A stretch of 64,000 bases of DNA from Tolypocladium sp. Sup5 PDA-1 (GCA_000750105.3 JPHH03000040.1:186001-250000), one strand, 5' to 3'; positions 21,117 to 32,954 are shown, counted from the stretch's first letter. Program-made: numbers and translations. Notes: generated from the letters alone by a model not told the origin.

Positions 21117-24100
21117 ATGGACGGCGTTGTGGGCACGGCGCCGCCAGGCACCATGTACGTGCGCGCCCTCTACGACTACGAGGCAGACGACAGGACGAGC
21201 CTGAGCTTCCACGAAGGCGATGTCATCCAGGTCATCACGCAACTTGAGAGCGGCTGGTGGGATGGAGTCATCAACGGCGTGCGCGGCTGGTTCCCCAGCA
21301 ATTATTGCCAAATCATAACTGGCCCCGATGATCTCCCAGATCATGGCCACAACGGTCACACGGACCACATTGACGACGATGCCGAAGACAACGACGTCTA
21401 TGATGAGAGTTTCGACCAGGACGATGATTCGGAAGCGGACGGGCCCAGCGGCTTGCCCCTCGAAGGTACGGACGCTGCCGACAAGTCCAGGGCTGATTTT
21501 TGGATCCCTCAGGCAACTCCGGACGGACGCCTGTTTTATTACAACATGATGACGGGCGATCGCAGCATGGAGTTGCCGCTTGAGTCGCCAGTCTCTTCCA
21601 CCGAGACAGGTCCTCGGGATCGCATGAACGTAACAATGCCCGACAAGACTCGCCCTCCTCCCGAGATGATGGCCAGAGGATTGACTCAGGACGAGGATGA
21701 CGACTCGGCTACCTCTGCCTCGGAGGCTGAAGGGGAGTCTTTGATGCTTGCTTCAAGAGGATACACGGTATGCGCCCTTCTTCCCCATCACCGCTATGCC
21801 CTGTCTTTCCGCATCGCTAACCATGCCTATCAAGTCTCGAAATCGGGCCTCATTCAACGGTGTCCTGTCTCCTTCGACGTCTATGGACTCGATTAACGGC
21901 GCCTCTCCAGTGCGGCGCAAGAGAACTGACGCTGTTCCGAATGGCAAGTCAGCTAGCGGCCAGCCTCCGAACATAGCCTCGGCCACGTCTTTCACCAGCA
22001 CGACTTACAATCTCCCGACCACCACGACCGTCCCACGATCCTTCTTCGACGACGGATCAACCCCTCCCCTAACTTGGAGCCTGCTGGTCTCCAATATGAA
22101 GCGCGCAATCGATCGATATCGCGATGCCATCACAAACAACAGCCGCTCCGATTACGTCGCAAGGGCCGAGGATATTTCTGATCACCTCCGGCTACTACTT
22201 GCTGCCGGGTCTGGCACCACCGACAATCACTCTGGCCAGCCCTCCATTATATCCACGAACAAGGCGCTGTATCCTCACTTCCGAGACATGATGTCCAAGT
22301 TCTCCAAGCTCGTCATCTCCTCCCACATCGCCGCCGCCGACTGGCCGAATGCCGAATCCGTTCAAAAGTGCTTGCAAGAGGCAGACGGTGTTCTACTCGG
22401 CGTTTTCAGCTATGTCGAGGTTGCCAGACAGCAAAGAGGGGAAGAAATCCCGCGCCTGTTCCCGGGTTTCGTCATTGGCAGCAACGCCGGCGGGAGTTGG
22501 CAGAATAACGGTTTGGGGCCGCGGGATCCCATTGCCTCCAATTTCTTGGATGACGACGAGGGTGCGGTGGATCCTACAGCAATCCTGGACGGCAAGCTCC
22601 TCGAGAGGCTGGACGAGCAGAAGCGGATACTAGTGTCCAGCATTCGAGAACTTGACAAGAGCCTCGTCACGCCGGAAAAGATTATTACCCCGTATCGCCA
22701 CGAAGTTATCGGCAACAATGTCTGCTTCGCCGGCGGCAAAGTGGTGGACACATTCAAGCCCTGGATCGCCATGATTGAGTCCATCGACCTATCCTCCCTC
22801 GGCAACAGCTTCCAGACTCCTCAACTCGCCGACTTCAGTACCAACAAGCAAAGCCTGTATGACAACATTTCAGACCTCCTACTCGGTTGCCAAGCTGTCG
22901 CTGGCCCGTTGGCAGACGAATGGAACGAGGTGCGGGGAGAATCGCTCGAGAATCGCCTCGACTACGTGCGGCAGTGCGCGCGGGCCTTGGAGACCAACTC
23001 ATCACACATTGGCTTCTCCCTTCAGTTGCTGTCGGAGCAAGTGCAAATCAACATGCAGCAGCAACAACCGCAGGCCGAATCTCGGCCTTGGGAAGAGCAG
23101 ATACCCCGCCCGCTACAACGAGGAGAGACAATGCCGTACGAGCGGCCGCATCAACGTTCGGAGTCGAGGACAGCTATAATCCGGCCGCCACTAATCACCG
23201 CGCAATCATTCAGCGAAGGAGAGCCGCCATCGGGCAACTTCAGGAAAGGCGACTACTCCAAGGTTAAGAAGATCTTTGGCGAGGATCCGTCGCCGCAAGC
23301 CGGCTTGCAGGCGAACGACGATACGCCAGATTACTTGCGGCTCGACTATGAAAATGACGTCTCGTGGGACACCAAGACGGCGACGCACACTGTCAAGGGA
23401 GGATCCCTTCTCGCTCTCGTTGAGCAGCTCACTCGGCACGACAAGCTTGACTCTAGCTTCAACAACACATTCCTCTTGACGTACAAATCCTTCACGTCCG
23501 CGCGGGAACTCTTTGAGCTGCTGGTGAAGCGTTTCGGAATACAGCCCCCCGAGGGCCTCACTCAGTCGGACTACGAAGACTGGAGAGACCGCAAACAGAA
23601 GCTGATTCGCTTCCGAGTTGTAAACATCCTGAAGAGCTGGTTCGACAGCTTCTGGCAGGAGGAATACAACGAAGAAGCGAAGCAGCTGATTCGAGACGTG
23701 TACACTTTTGCAAGGGATACTGTCAAGTCGACCGAGACGCCAGGCTCGGGCCCACTCATGGCAGTTCTCGACCAGAGACTGAGCGGCAAGGAGGCAGGGG
23801 CTCGCCGGATGATCCAGACTCTTAATCAGAGTACTCCGACACCCATCGTGCCGAAGAATATGAAGAAGCTCAAGTTTCTCGACATTGACGTCACCGAGTT
23901 TGCGCGCCAGCTGACAATCATCGAGTCCCGCCTGTACGGCAAAATCAAAGCCTCCGAGTGCCTGAATAAGACGTGGCAGAAAAAGGTGGCGGAAGGCGAA
24001 CCGGACCCTGCACCGAACGTCAAGGCATTGATTCTTCACTCGAACCAGATGACCAACTGGGTGGCGGAAATGATTCTTGCCCAAATGGACGTCAAGAAGC

Positions 24101-24944
24101 GCGTGGTGGTGATCAAACACTTTGTTGCCGTTGCCGATGTTAGTCTTGCTCCCTGCTCCCTCCCTACGTCCCTTTACCATGTTCTTACTGACCGCCTGTA
24201 GAAATGCCGGAGTCTGAACAATTTTTCGACACTGACGTCGATCATATCAGCACTTGGTACCGCGCCGATTGCTCGTCTCAAGCGAACCTGGGATCAAGTC
24301 CCCCAGCGAGCACAGGGTGTCTTGGAAACAATGCGGCGCCTGATGGCCAGCACCAAGAACTTTGGCGAGTATCGCGAGTCCCTGCACGCCGCAAACCCAC
24401 CTTGCATTCCTTTTTTCGGTATGAGCAACATCCCCTTGGTCCCTTGGTGCCACGAGAATTGCAAATTTTAACCAGCGGACAGGTGTATACTTGACGGATC
24501 TCACATTTATCGAGGACGGTATCCCATCCATCATCAAGAAGACTAATCTAATCAACTTTGCCAAGCGGGCAAAGACCGCAGAGGTAATTCGTGACATTCA
24601 ACAGTACCAGAACGTGGGTTACTCCTTGCAGCCGGTCCCCGAGCTGCAGGATTACATATTAAGCAACATGCAAGCCGCGGGGGACGTACACGAGATGTAC
24701 GACAAGAGCTTGCAGATTGAGCCACGTGAGCGCGAGGATGAGAAGATTGTGAGGTACGTGGCTTGGCGGGATCGCTCTGCAATGTACGGTGTCATGCATT
24801 GAAGGCGCTGTCCGGCAATGATGACAACGCGAGAGAAATTGCGCAGATGCATCTTACCTGTTGGTCCTGCATGGAATCGAACCGCTTGCTTACTTGTGGC
24901 TCTTTTCGCCTCACAGGGTCTTGGCCGAGTCGGGCTTCCTTTAA
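21117..24944 (+). CDS. cdc25: Cdc25-type Ras guanine-nucleotide exchange factor with SH3 domain
   Basis: A 1156-aa exchange factor that loads Ras with GTP upstream of adenylate cyclase/PKA in fungi. Five exons: 21117..21767, 21835..24138, 24202..24418, 24483..24753 and 24917..24944. All junctions are GT..AG and restore family blocks, for example VADKCRSLNNFSTLTSIIS, IPFFGVYLTDLTFIEDG and the tiny last exon giving EKIVRVLAESGFL. Domains in order: SH3 (about 14-68, ALYDYEADD and GWFPSNYCQ); an acidic linker; a WW-like segment at about 125-152 (FWIPQATPDGRLFYYN) lacking an obvious second Trp; a long helical middle; RasGEF-N (about 735-860); the catalytic domain (about 895-1140) with NQMTNWVAEMIL. 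The ATG at 21117 gives the SH3 domain directly; the codon 63 nt upstream is TTG. A downstream TTCGATTCC-like string lies inside intron 4 and is not a tRNA. Confidence 0.92.
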
Positions 24945-26800
24945 GCCACACAACCGCTAGTGACGACTACTACCACCTCCGAACCCTGAACAGTCGACGA
25001 CGAACCCGAGAAACGGGAAGCGAGAGAGCCAACCAGCAACACCTAAGCCGTGGGTGGCTTGCAGCATCTCTGCAGAAGACGGGGCACGACGGCAAGGGGG
25101 TCAACAAGAAGAGTTTGCTCGTGGGGCAAGGTGACCGAGGGACCGGAAGAAGAGGACACCAGTGCGGCTGAGAGGTGCGGTGTCTCGTTGCTATCAAGAG
25201 CTGGGCGATGAACAACAACCTTGGGAGGGTTCAAAAACGGGCGTAGCAGCCTGTCGGCTGTCTGGAGTTTGACAGCCTTCCGAGCCTGGACGAAGGCGCT
25301 TCGTTGAGGTCTGCCACGGGATTGGGCCAGACCGCTTCATCCTAGTCAGCCACTCAAACGCCTGCCTATTAACTACCCGCCACCCAAAAAAAAGAAAAAA
25401 AAGACCAACACCTAACAACGGAGTTGGGAGAGGTGGCTGTAGAGGGCAAATCGACACGGCAGCTTCATGAATCATCATGTTGCTTGTTTATAGGCTTCTC
25501 TCTTGTGGGCAGGCCTTGCTGGAACTTCTTGAAGGACCCGACTGAAGCGTCCTGGACGGAGGACGATATACCTCGGGGTGCGTATCGCGAAGCATCACTG
25601 AGATAGGGGATGGATGATGAGAGAGCTCCCTTGAGTGTACATATTGGACCAGTGGCAGGTCTGGCACGGCCTGATGATGGTCGACGAGCAATTCTGAAAT
25701 GGTATGAAAGCGGGATCTAGACTTGAGATGCGACTTCAGAAGTGTCTCGATATGGCCCTTTGCATTTCCTGATTTTTTAAACGATTCGATGAACAAAACG
25801 GGGATTTACAGTCCGGGCTCTTGGTGGCCGACTGGGCGATGTTGATGAGCAGATGCGGACGCCGCCTTTCTGTACATGGCGCTTGTGCAAAATACTAGGA
25901 TAGTTCCGCAACAAGACGAGCAAATGCATTAGATCCGTTTGAGGTGATGCTGGCGATACTCACTCAGCCCGCTGATGTATTGCGAGGCTTAGGTTGGTTG
26001 AGTTGGACATCGTGAGGGGATAAGGGGGCCGTTTTGCGCCATTACCGAAGGAATTCAGAAACCGTGCTGGACAGCTGTCCTTGGTGCTTCCCGTACGGAC
26101 TAATACTTGTTTCCTGTGTTATATGACAGGGGCCAATTTAAAAACGGCTCGCGTGAGCCTTTCCAGCAACCAGTACTCCGTACGAAGTAAGTAGTTGGCA
26201 AATGGCCCGTCTGCATCTAGCGGCCGCGCTCTAACCCCCTGTCCCCTGCTGATCTGGCTCGCCCCGCTCCCAAGAATCGAGTGCTCTGGTTCTCTTTTCG
26301 TACTCCCGTAACGTTAGTCCGGACTCGTGCGAGCGCAAAAGGCCTGCCCCTCCCGGCGCGGATGGTATAGGGAGGGGAGGGCGAGAGCGAGAGGAGGTTG
26401 GCGTTGAGGGGGTGGTGGCTGCACGGGCGGCTTGGTAAGGTTGACGGGCTTAGCACGGTGAGCGAGTTCTTAACTTAAATATCACACTGCTTGCAGAGTT
26501 CCGACGGCGTAAATAATAATAAGGTATGAAGGCAGTATAAAGATGAAGACCATCTGGCGTTGTTACAACACAGGGGCGGGCCGTCGGGAGACTTTGTTCA
26601 TGATTTGCGCAGACGGCGCCGTCAAAAAACCCGTTTCAAAGCCAAAAAAAAAAAAAAAAAAAAAAGGAGCAGGAAAGCCCATTTTGAAACCGACGACTGG
26701 GCCAGAAGAAAGCACGTAGCGTGGTATGTCGAAGTGCAGCTAACAAACAAAGAATCAAGCACGAGGCGTAAAAAAGGGGGGGGCTTCTCCTTGTCATTCT
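24945..26800. other. Intergenic region, no gene recognised
   Basis: 1.86 kb between two convergent genes. It carries partial copies of the CCGTACGGAC / TACTCCGTAC motif (26091-26100 and 26173-26190) and a 22-nt A tract. A minus-strand frame at 25488..25796 lacks an ATG and has no domain-like content. Confidence 0.55.
26644..26665. repeat. Poly(A) tract (22 nt)
   Basis: Uninterrupted run of 22 adenines in the 3' flank of the repeat-rich protein gene, on the strand opposite to it. Confidence 0.95.
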
Positions 26801-27756
26801 TCAATGTCTGTGCAGCTTATTCTTGATGCGCTCCCCCAGGCTCGGCTTTTCCTTGCTAGCACCGCTCGACGACGAAGCGTCCTTGTGGGTATCCTTGTGG
26901 GAGTCTTTGTGGGAGTCCTTGTGGGAGTCCTTGTCGGGGCCACCCTCATGATGGACCCCCTTTTGTTCCAGCAGGCCTGTTGATCGCTTCATGTCAGTAA
27001 ACCCATTCCGAGGATGCATAGGTCAGTTTGCCAAAGAAAACTCACGATCAGCCTCCCTTCCGGCGCCGGGCTTGGTAGCGTCAAAGTCGCCGCCGTCGGC
27101 CGCGAAGCCGGTGGTCTTGACGTACTGCTCCCCCGTACCCTCGCTCTCCTTGCTGTCGCTTTTATCGTGGCTGTCGCCAGCCCCGTCGGCTCCGGCAGCC
27201 GACTTGTCTGATTCGCCTTTGTACTTGTCGGTGTTGTTGCCAGCGTCGCCGCCGTGTTCCTTGGCGACAGTCGCGAGGGGCTTTGGTCCCTCGCCCATGG
27301 CCTTTTTGTCGGGTTCTCCCTCATCGTCGCCTGCCGAAGACTTGCTCCCGGAGGCGGGGCCGGAGCTGGGGCCGGAGCTGGGGCCGGAACCGGCGGCGAC
27401 GGGCGAGGTCGTGTCGGATGTGGTCGTGTCGGATGTGGTCGTGTCGGACGAGGTCGTGTCTTGCTTCTTATCTAAGGTAGTTTCCGGGTTGGGTCTCGCC
27501 GGGGTGCTTTCGTCGCCGCTCATCTTCTTCTCGAGCTTGTTTTGGTCCGAGGTTTCTTGCACGTGTTCTGTCAGCCCGGCCATGAGTCCCGTCATGTGTT
27601 ACGGGACTGAATCTGCCGCTTACCCAGGTTTCCGGCATCGTAGGGCTCGCCCTTGGAGACGTCGCCCGCAGCCCCAGATACGGGCTCTTTGTGCTCATCT
27701 CCGTCTCCCCAGACGACCTTGGCCGCCTGGGTTGCCATGTTGCTGATGGCGTCCAT
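26801..27756 (-). CDS. Repeat-rich, probably disordered fungal protein of unknown function
   Basis: A 272-aa hydrophilic protein that I place only as a conserved-looking filamentous-fungal hypothetical; stress or LEA-like roles are speculation. Exons are 27624..27756, 27046..27555 and 26801..26976. Intron 1 could instead end 12 nt earlier at a CAG, adding four in-frame residues; I prefer the CAAG because a CTGAC branch site lies about 15 nt before it. The N-terminus MDAISNMATQAAKVVWGDGDEHKEPVSG is the best candidate for a structured or conserved part. A low-complexity middle has two tandem repeats: SDTTT units (15-bp DNA repeat, about 27405-27460) and GPSS units (12-bp repeat, about 27356-27392). 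A second conserved-looking block, YVKTTGFAADGGDFDATKPGAGREADRLLEQKGV, precedes a run of SHKD units (12-bp repeat, about 26880-26935) and a basic end, RIKNKLHRH. There are no membrane segments and no signal peptide. Confidence 0.75.
26880..26935 (-). repeat. 12-bp coding tandem repeat (SHKD units)
   Basis: About four to five copies of a 12-bp unit related to GTCCTTGTGGGA on the plus strand, encoding KDSHKDSHKDSHKDTHKD. Third-position differences (GTC/GTA, TCC/TCT) show some divergence between units. Confidence 0.85.
27405..27460 (-). repeat. 15-bp coding tandem repeat (SDTTT units)
   Basis: Three to four near-identical copies of a 15-bp unit (GGTCGTGTCGGATGT on the plus strand) encoding SSDTTTSDTTTSDTTS. 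A separate 12-bp GGGGCCGGAGCT repeat lies just downstream in the gene's 5' to 3' sense (about 27356-27392). Confidence 0.85.
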
Positions 27757-29024
27757 GGCGGTGGTGATGTAATGACGTGGTGAGGTGCTTATACGAGTGT
27801 GGCAAAGGCTGTGTACGATGATGGGGTATCTCAGTGGTTGCAGGTTGCTTCGAGAAGGAATGGAGCGAGTGCAAGGCTGAGCACTAGGACGGGAAGGTTG
27901 GGCCTTTAAATACAGGGCCAGCTACTTGTACTTCATACGGTGCGATGCAGATCAGATGCAGCTGGGTCTGACGTCGTTGGGGGGGCTTGGGGGGTCCCCG
28001 CGATCTACTACCAGACATTCGTGGGATAAGACTGACTGGACTGGGAAGAGGTGGTGTACCTCGTACAAGGTGCACCCACCCCACTAGAGGCCACCTTGAA
28101 TATCCGTCTGGAGAGGCGGCTGCGAGGCCACGGCGTTCCCGGAAGCTGTACAAAGCCAAGTCAAGTCCAGGTCGAGGGGCCGGCATGTGTGTATGACGTT
28201 GTCTAGCGGACATCGCCGCCAGGGTATCGGAGGCCAACTGGGGCCCACGGCGGGAATGCCAGCCCGGTTTCGACGTTGTAAGCCGACATGTACATACTTG
28301 TAGTACGAGCTGTGCTTGACGCTGTGTCCAGTGCGTCGCCGAAACCTTGGACAAACGGAGGGATTGTGGTGGTGGGCAGGGATGGGATCGTCGTGCCGTG
28401 TCGCGTCATTGACGAGGCGTGGTGCCAAGTACGTCACATTTTCCGGGTCTGCCAGCCGGAGCGGAGGAGCGATTGATTGGCTTGATTGGGCATCGCGAAG
28501 GCCAGCGTCGGTGGAGGATGCATGGGTGGATGCATCTCTTGATCGCCTGGGCTGGCGGGGGAGGGGCCGTTGGGGCCGTTGGGGCCAAACTTCCAGTCCA
28601 TGATGATGATTGATGACTGGAGATGAGAATGAGGCTCCACGTCCATGTCCATGTGCATGTCGGATAACATCTTCTTAGCAGTCGGTTGAATCATCACCAA
28701 GCCCTGCGACGACACATGTCCTGGTTGGCCCCGTGCGCCACCTCCAGCCCACGCGGTGCCGTTGCAGGATCCCACTGGCTCGTTGCCTCAACGTCCCGAG
28801 GCATCAACGTCAACCGTTGGCGCGTCTACGGCGGGGTTGGCAAATCGGCGCTGCCTGCTGAGGCCCGTTCCCGAGCCTTGCAAAGCGGGATGGTGCTTCC
28901 TACCTAGTATTAATTGATATTCGTACTTGAGTAAGGTAGGGTACCCGGTATCTATGTAAGCTCACGGACGCCGTTCTTCGACTGCTCTACCGTCGACTCC
29001 CGCCCTGTCTATCACAGCAGTAGC
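27757..29024. other. Divergent promoter region between the repeat-rich protein and the SGNH hydrolase
   Basis: 1.27 kb shared upstream space of two divergent genes. On the minus-gene side there is a TATTTAAA box (27905-27912) about 150 nt upstream of its ATG and a TGACGTC CRE-like heptamer (27969-27975) about 215 nt upstream, next to G-runs. No gene is recognisable. Confidence 0.55.
27969..27975. promoter_or_regulatory. CRE-like site TGACGTC
   Basis: A match to the ATF/CREB bZIP half-palindrome about 215 nt upstream of the repeat-rich protein's start. A 7-mer arises by chance fairly often, so this is weak support. Confidence 0.3.
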
Positions 29025-30459
29025 ATGCGACGCTTGTTGTTGGCCGGTTTTATCCTCCTCAGCACTGCAGGGTCCGGCGTGGCCCTGTCAGTGTCGGCCC
29101 TCAAGGCGCAGGACGCGCGGCAACGCTGGTGGCAGCACGGCCATCAGCAGCAGCAGCAGCAGCAGCAGCAACATGTCCTGCCGCCATCACCAGGCATGAC
29201 ATGCCCTGTCACAGACAACAACCTTCGACGTGTGCGCAGAATAGCCTGACTAACTACCAGACAGACTCGCATCCGGCTCGGCCCGCGCGCCGTCCGGCCG
29301 GCTTCGTCGCCCTCGGCGATTCCTACTCGGCTGGCATAGGCACCGGCTTCAACGGCACCGAAGACGACTGTCGCCATGGCCTCCATGCCTACCCGAAGCT
29401 CGTCCAGTCCGACCTCGACGGTGCGTTCCAGTTCCTCTCCTGCACCGGCTCCACCATCGACGACATGCTCTCTGGCGCCGAAAACAGCCAGGTCGACGCC
29501 TTCAACACCTCGCTCCCTATCGACTTCGCGCTGCTGTCCATCGGTGGCAACGACCTGGGCTTCTTCGATATCATGAACAGCTGCATATTCCGCTTCTACA
29601 GTTTCTACTCGGGCACTTGCGACGAGGCCCTTCGCCGGTCCCAGGAGGCCTTTGACGGCCCCGACTTTGAGCAGCGCCTCCGCCTGGTCATCACGGAGAT
29701 TCTCGATCGTGTGCAATGGGAGAAGCATCCCTGGTTCACCATTGTCGTGACCGGGTATGCCCGTTTCTTCAACGCCGAGACGGCCGAGTGCGACGAATGC
29801 TCTTTCGGCGTGTGGTGGCGAGGACCAAAGTTGGAGCGCCAGCTCCGCCAGAGGATGAACAGGATGGTTGTCGATGTCAACAACAAGATACGCAGTTCTG
29901 TCGACGAGATCAACGCCGGCTTTACCGAACCGAGGGTCATGTTTGTCGACTACGACGATGCCTTTGAGGGACATCGCTTCTGCGAACCCAACGTCACGGA
30001 GCCTGATTACGGCCGGAATGACACTTGGTTCTTCCTTGTCGGGGGTCAAGACAACTCGGCCGCCAACAATTCTGCACATTCTGCAGCTTCCGCTCACGCC
30101 AGGGCGCTTCCGCCGGCCTCGCCGCTGCTCGACCCTCGAACCTGCTTGGGACCAGCGCGGAAGTCTGGAGACTGGGGAGAGCTGGCGCTCTGCATGATGG
30201 CCATGGCAGTCGAAAAGGACCCGTCATTGCGCAGTCGACACGGCGAGGTGGTGGCTAAAAATTCCATGTGGTACGTTCCCACATACTACGGCAAGACGTT
30301 TCACCCGGTAAGCGGTAAATTCCATAGTCTGGCCCTGCCCATGAGTATCCCCTGGTGCAGATCGACACTGACTCTCGACAGCGGACGCTGGGCCACACGG
30401 CTATCCGAGACCGCGTGTACCAGCTGTGGGAGGAGAGATATCGTCACGACGAATCGTAA
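29025..30459 (+). CDS. Secreted SGNH/GDSL-type hydrolase (lipase/esterase)
   Basis: A predicted extracellular ester hydrolase of the SGNH family, about 435 residues. Exons: 29025..29207, 29261..30307 and 30382..30459. The first begins with a signal peptide (MRRLLLAGFILLSTAGSGVA) and contains nine glutamines from eight CAG codons plus one CAA. Block I is FVALGDSYSAG with nucleophile Ser82, block II CTGSTIDDM, block III SIGGND near residue 156. The last exon completes FHPRTLGHTAIRD with the block V histidine, so the catalytic set appears whole. Several NxS/NxT sites fit secretion. Intron 1 is uncertain: the frame must shift between signal peptide and domain. A 53-nt intron with a weak GTCACA donor and a CTAAC branch site works; an 86-nt version with a GTCCTG donor also keeps frame. 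Intron 2 is a clean GTAAGC..CAG. The substrate is unknown. Confidence 0.82.
29145..29171 (+). repeat. CAG/CAA polyglutamine microsatellite
   Basis: Eight CAG codons followed by one CAA, coding nine glutamines just after the signal peptide of the SGNH hydrolase. It is likely length-variable between strains. Confidence 0.9.
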
Positions 30460-30903
30460 TTTTGCTTTCTGCAATATACCCCTTGTTTCTAGCGACAGCG
30501 CAATATCTCGGATTCTGCGTCATAGGGCAGTGCTATGGAAATAAAATACCGAAAGTTCGTTGAATTGAGAACCGTTGGTCAAACCTGAAGCGATCCGTTG
30601 TGGGGCTGTCTGTACGTAGCCAAACGCCCACCCAGAATCCGGGGGTGGGGCTCTCGGATTATCATTGTTGCCGGCGCCGCCATGTCACTCTTCCGGCGGC
30701 GCGATCCCAGGACGGACTGCCCAGCAACTCATTACCTGTCAACCTCGCCTCCATCTCACGGCGGCCACAAACAAGCTCTCGTGCATCAGTGTATTCCAAG
30801 CTGCTGCGCACTCAGTGACAGCAGTTCCGAACGCCCTCTCGAGGTGCGACAAGCATCTTGCCAGCCTCTTGCCGCGTCTCGGCACTCTGCAACGCCCGCC
30901 AAG
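30460..30903. other. Short intergenic region upstream of SGF73
   Basis: 444 nt holding the 3' end of the hydrolase gene and the promoter and leader of the SGF73 gene. No distinct element seen. Confidence 0.5.
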
Positions 30904-32324
30904 ATGGCGCCTGAATCGGAGCAGACGATCAAGGTCGCATCCAAGAAGGACGGGAAATCGGGCACCATCAAGCTCAAGAAACCGCCCCCAAAGCACAGCA
31001 AGCCTGGTAACTGGAGAGACGGAAGCGTCGTTGAAGGTATGTCCCCGAGCATGGCATGGCGCATTCCGCGCGACGCGGCTAATCGCAAGCGGATGGCAAC
31101 GCATCAGACGATAAGAAGAAAAACGGCGCCTCCCCGTCCACATCGGTGGCTTCCCCGGGCCCGGTTGTGAATCAACTAGACGACACGGCTCGCGACACGT
31201 TTGCGACCGGACGGCCGTTGGAAGACAGCCCCGACTTGCAGCAATGCAAGCACTGTAAGAAAAGCATACTCAAGACGGCGGCCAAGGCGCACATTGCGCA
31301 GTGCCTGAAGTTAAAGAAAGAAAAGGCGCAGCGGAAAAAGGAGGCCAGAGAGGCCAGAGAGAGAGCCAAGGAGGCCGCGAGAGAAGAAGAAGCACGGAAA
31401 GCCGACGAAGAGAATGGTGATGGCAAGGGCGACGACGAAAGCGACGAAGACGATAAGAAGGGCAGCGTTGCCGGCAAGAAAGCCGCCGGCAAGAAGCCAG
31501 AGGAAGACAAGAAGGGCAAAAAGCGGAAAGCCGAGGGGGAGCCTGACAAGGGCCCCAAGGCCAAGAAGAAAAAGGACGAACCAAAGCCCAAGGTGCCGAA
31601 GCCAAAAGGTACGTCTCCAAGGCGGCTCTTGCGTCTCATGGCCATGTGCTTACGAACAACCATCTAGGTCCCGTCGATGTCGAACGGCAGTGCGGTGTCA
31701 TCCTGCCCAACGGCCAGCCTTGTGCTCGGTCATTGACGTGCAAGAGCCACTCAATGGGAGCGAAGCGCGCGGTTGCCGGCAGATCGCTTCCGTATGACAT
31801 GCTTCTGGCTGCGTACCAGAAGAAGAACCAGGCAAAACAGCAGAGTAAGTCACTTGTGCCCTGTTTTGCCTTGTGCATACGATGAGCGATGACTGACGGC
31901 GACCCGCCTCGTTGCAGAGGCTGCCCTGGATGCCAACGCCCCTGTAGAGGATGAAGACGAGGTCAACAACGGACCAGTCGACTCCGATGAGGAGGCTGGC
32001 GCCGTGATGGGTGCGCTGGCGCACTGGAATCCCCAGCCTCTGATGCAACAGCCCATATTCATGCCGATCAAGCGCCAGTACCAGCTGGCCAGGCTACACG
32101 AGCAGCTGCAAATGGCCACTAATGGTGGCCGTGCCAACATTTTCCAAGTCGCCGGCTACGGGGCGCAGAAGCTACCGGATGGACACCCAGGCATTTTCGA
32201 TGGCGAGGACGCGCCAGGCGAGCCCGACGTCGGCAACTTGGTTTTCCCCGGGTCGGCGCGGTCGGCGAGCTTTGCCCTGAGCGCTGCGCCGCCACGGAGG
32301 CCGTCGGTGACGACTCGCGCTTGA
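30904..32324 (+). CDS. sgf73: SAGA complex subunit SGF73 (ataxin-7 / SCA7 domain)
   Basis: A 405-aa homologue of Sgf73/ataxin-7, which tethers the histone H2B deubiquitinating module to the SAGA co-activator in the nucleus. Exons: 30904..31036, 31108..31608, 31668..31844 and 31918..32324, all GT..AG and in frame. The N-terminal part has a zinc-finger-like QCKHCKKSILKTAAKAHIAQC. A Lys/Glu/Ala-rich basic-acidic linker follows, with the nuclear-signal-like KGKKRKAEG. The SCA7 domain (about 212-270) reads VERQCGVILPNGQPCARSLTCKSHSMGAKRAV and is split from the linker by intron 2. The C-terminal part, HWNPQPLMQQPIFMPIKRQYQLARLHEQL, is conserved-looking in fungal orthologues. The ATG at 30904 (AAGATGGCG) is the first that starts a plausible protein; the upstream open frame has no sense as protein. 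Confidence 0.9.
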
Positions 32325-32954
32325 AGACTTGTTGCGATACGTGATCCGATTATGTGAGGGCAGAGGGGCCAGTGTGCATCAGAGCGAGGCGTTGCGGGCG
32401 TGATATCCCGGCCTTATTTGTTAGGTATGGATTGCATTTCGGACTAAAAGGGTTGGTCGAGCCTTCTCCCTCTCTCAAGTCCCACGGCGGCGTTTTACAT
32501 TTGCGATGACTGAACGGCGGAGTTGTCTCAGTGAGAGGCTTGGGGATAGTTGATACTCAGCAAGATTTAGGATACCCAAAATTGATGTTCATGAATGATT
32601 AGCGGCAGAATTTATTTCCAGCCCATCCTCTCGCATTACTGGAACTGCTTGTGGCCCACCAACTAACTGCACCTTGAAGGCGCCGGAGAGAGATGCATTT
32701 GATGGTATGTAACTTATGTTGTACGTAGTGATAGACTGATAGTGGGCACCTTCACATGCCATCATGTGCGCGCCAGGTTTAGCGTGGCGCGTCGTTGGCG
32801 AGCTAGCTGCCATGACGTAGTGCACAATGAGCGACCCTGTGAGTCTGAACCACGCTGCTCGACCTCAGTCTGATGGAGCTCTATTAAATCATCCCCACTG
32901 CCGTGGCACGTCTATGAAGCACCTCAACTCATCTATTGTACGTAAAGCACCGTC
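32325..32954. other. Intergenic region upstream of the peroxisomal carrier gene
   Basis: 630 nt with no recognisable gene or repeat. Confidence 0.5.

Noticed and set aside
23206..24180. 324-codon minus-strand open frame
   Set aside because: Antisense to the catalytic part of the RasGEF; no domain-like content.
24868..24886. GGTTCGATTCC-like tRNA B-box on the minus strand
   Set aside because: No pairing T-arm, anticodon arm or acceptor stem around it; it lies inside intron 4 of the RasGEF gene.
25488..25796. 102-codon minus-strand open frame
   Set aside because: It starts at a TTG, has no ATG near its 5' end and no family resemblance.
29144..30097. 317-codon minus-strand open frame
   Set aside because: Antisense to the SGNH hydrolase, including an antisense poly-Cys run from the CAG repeat.
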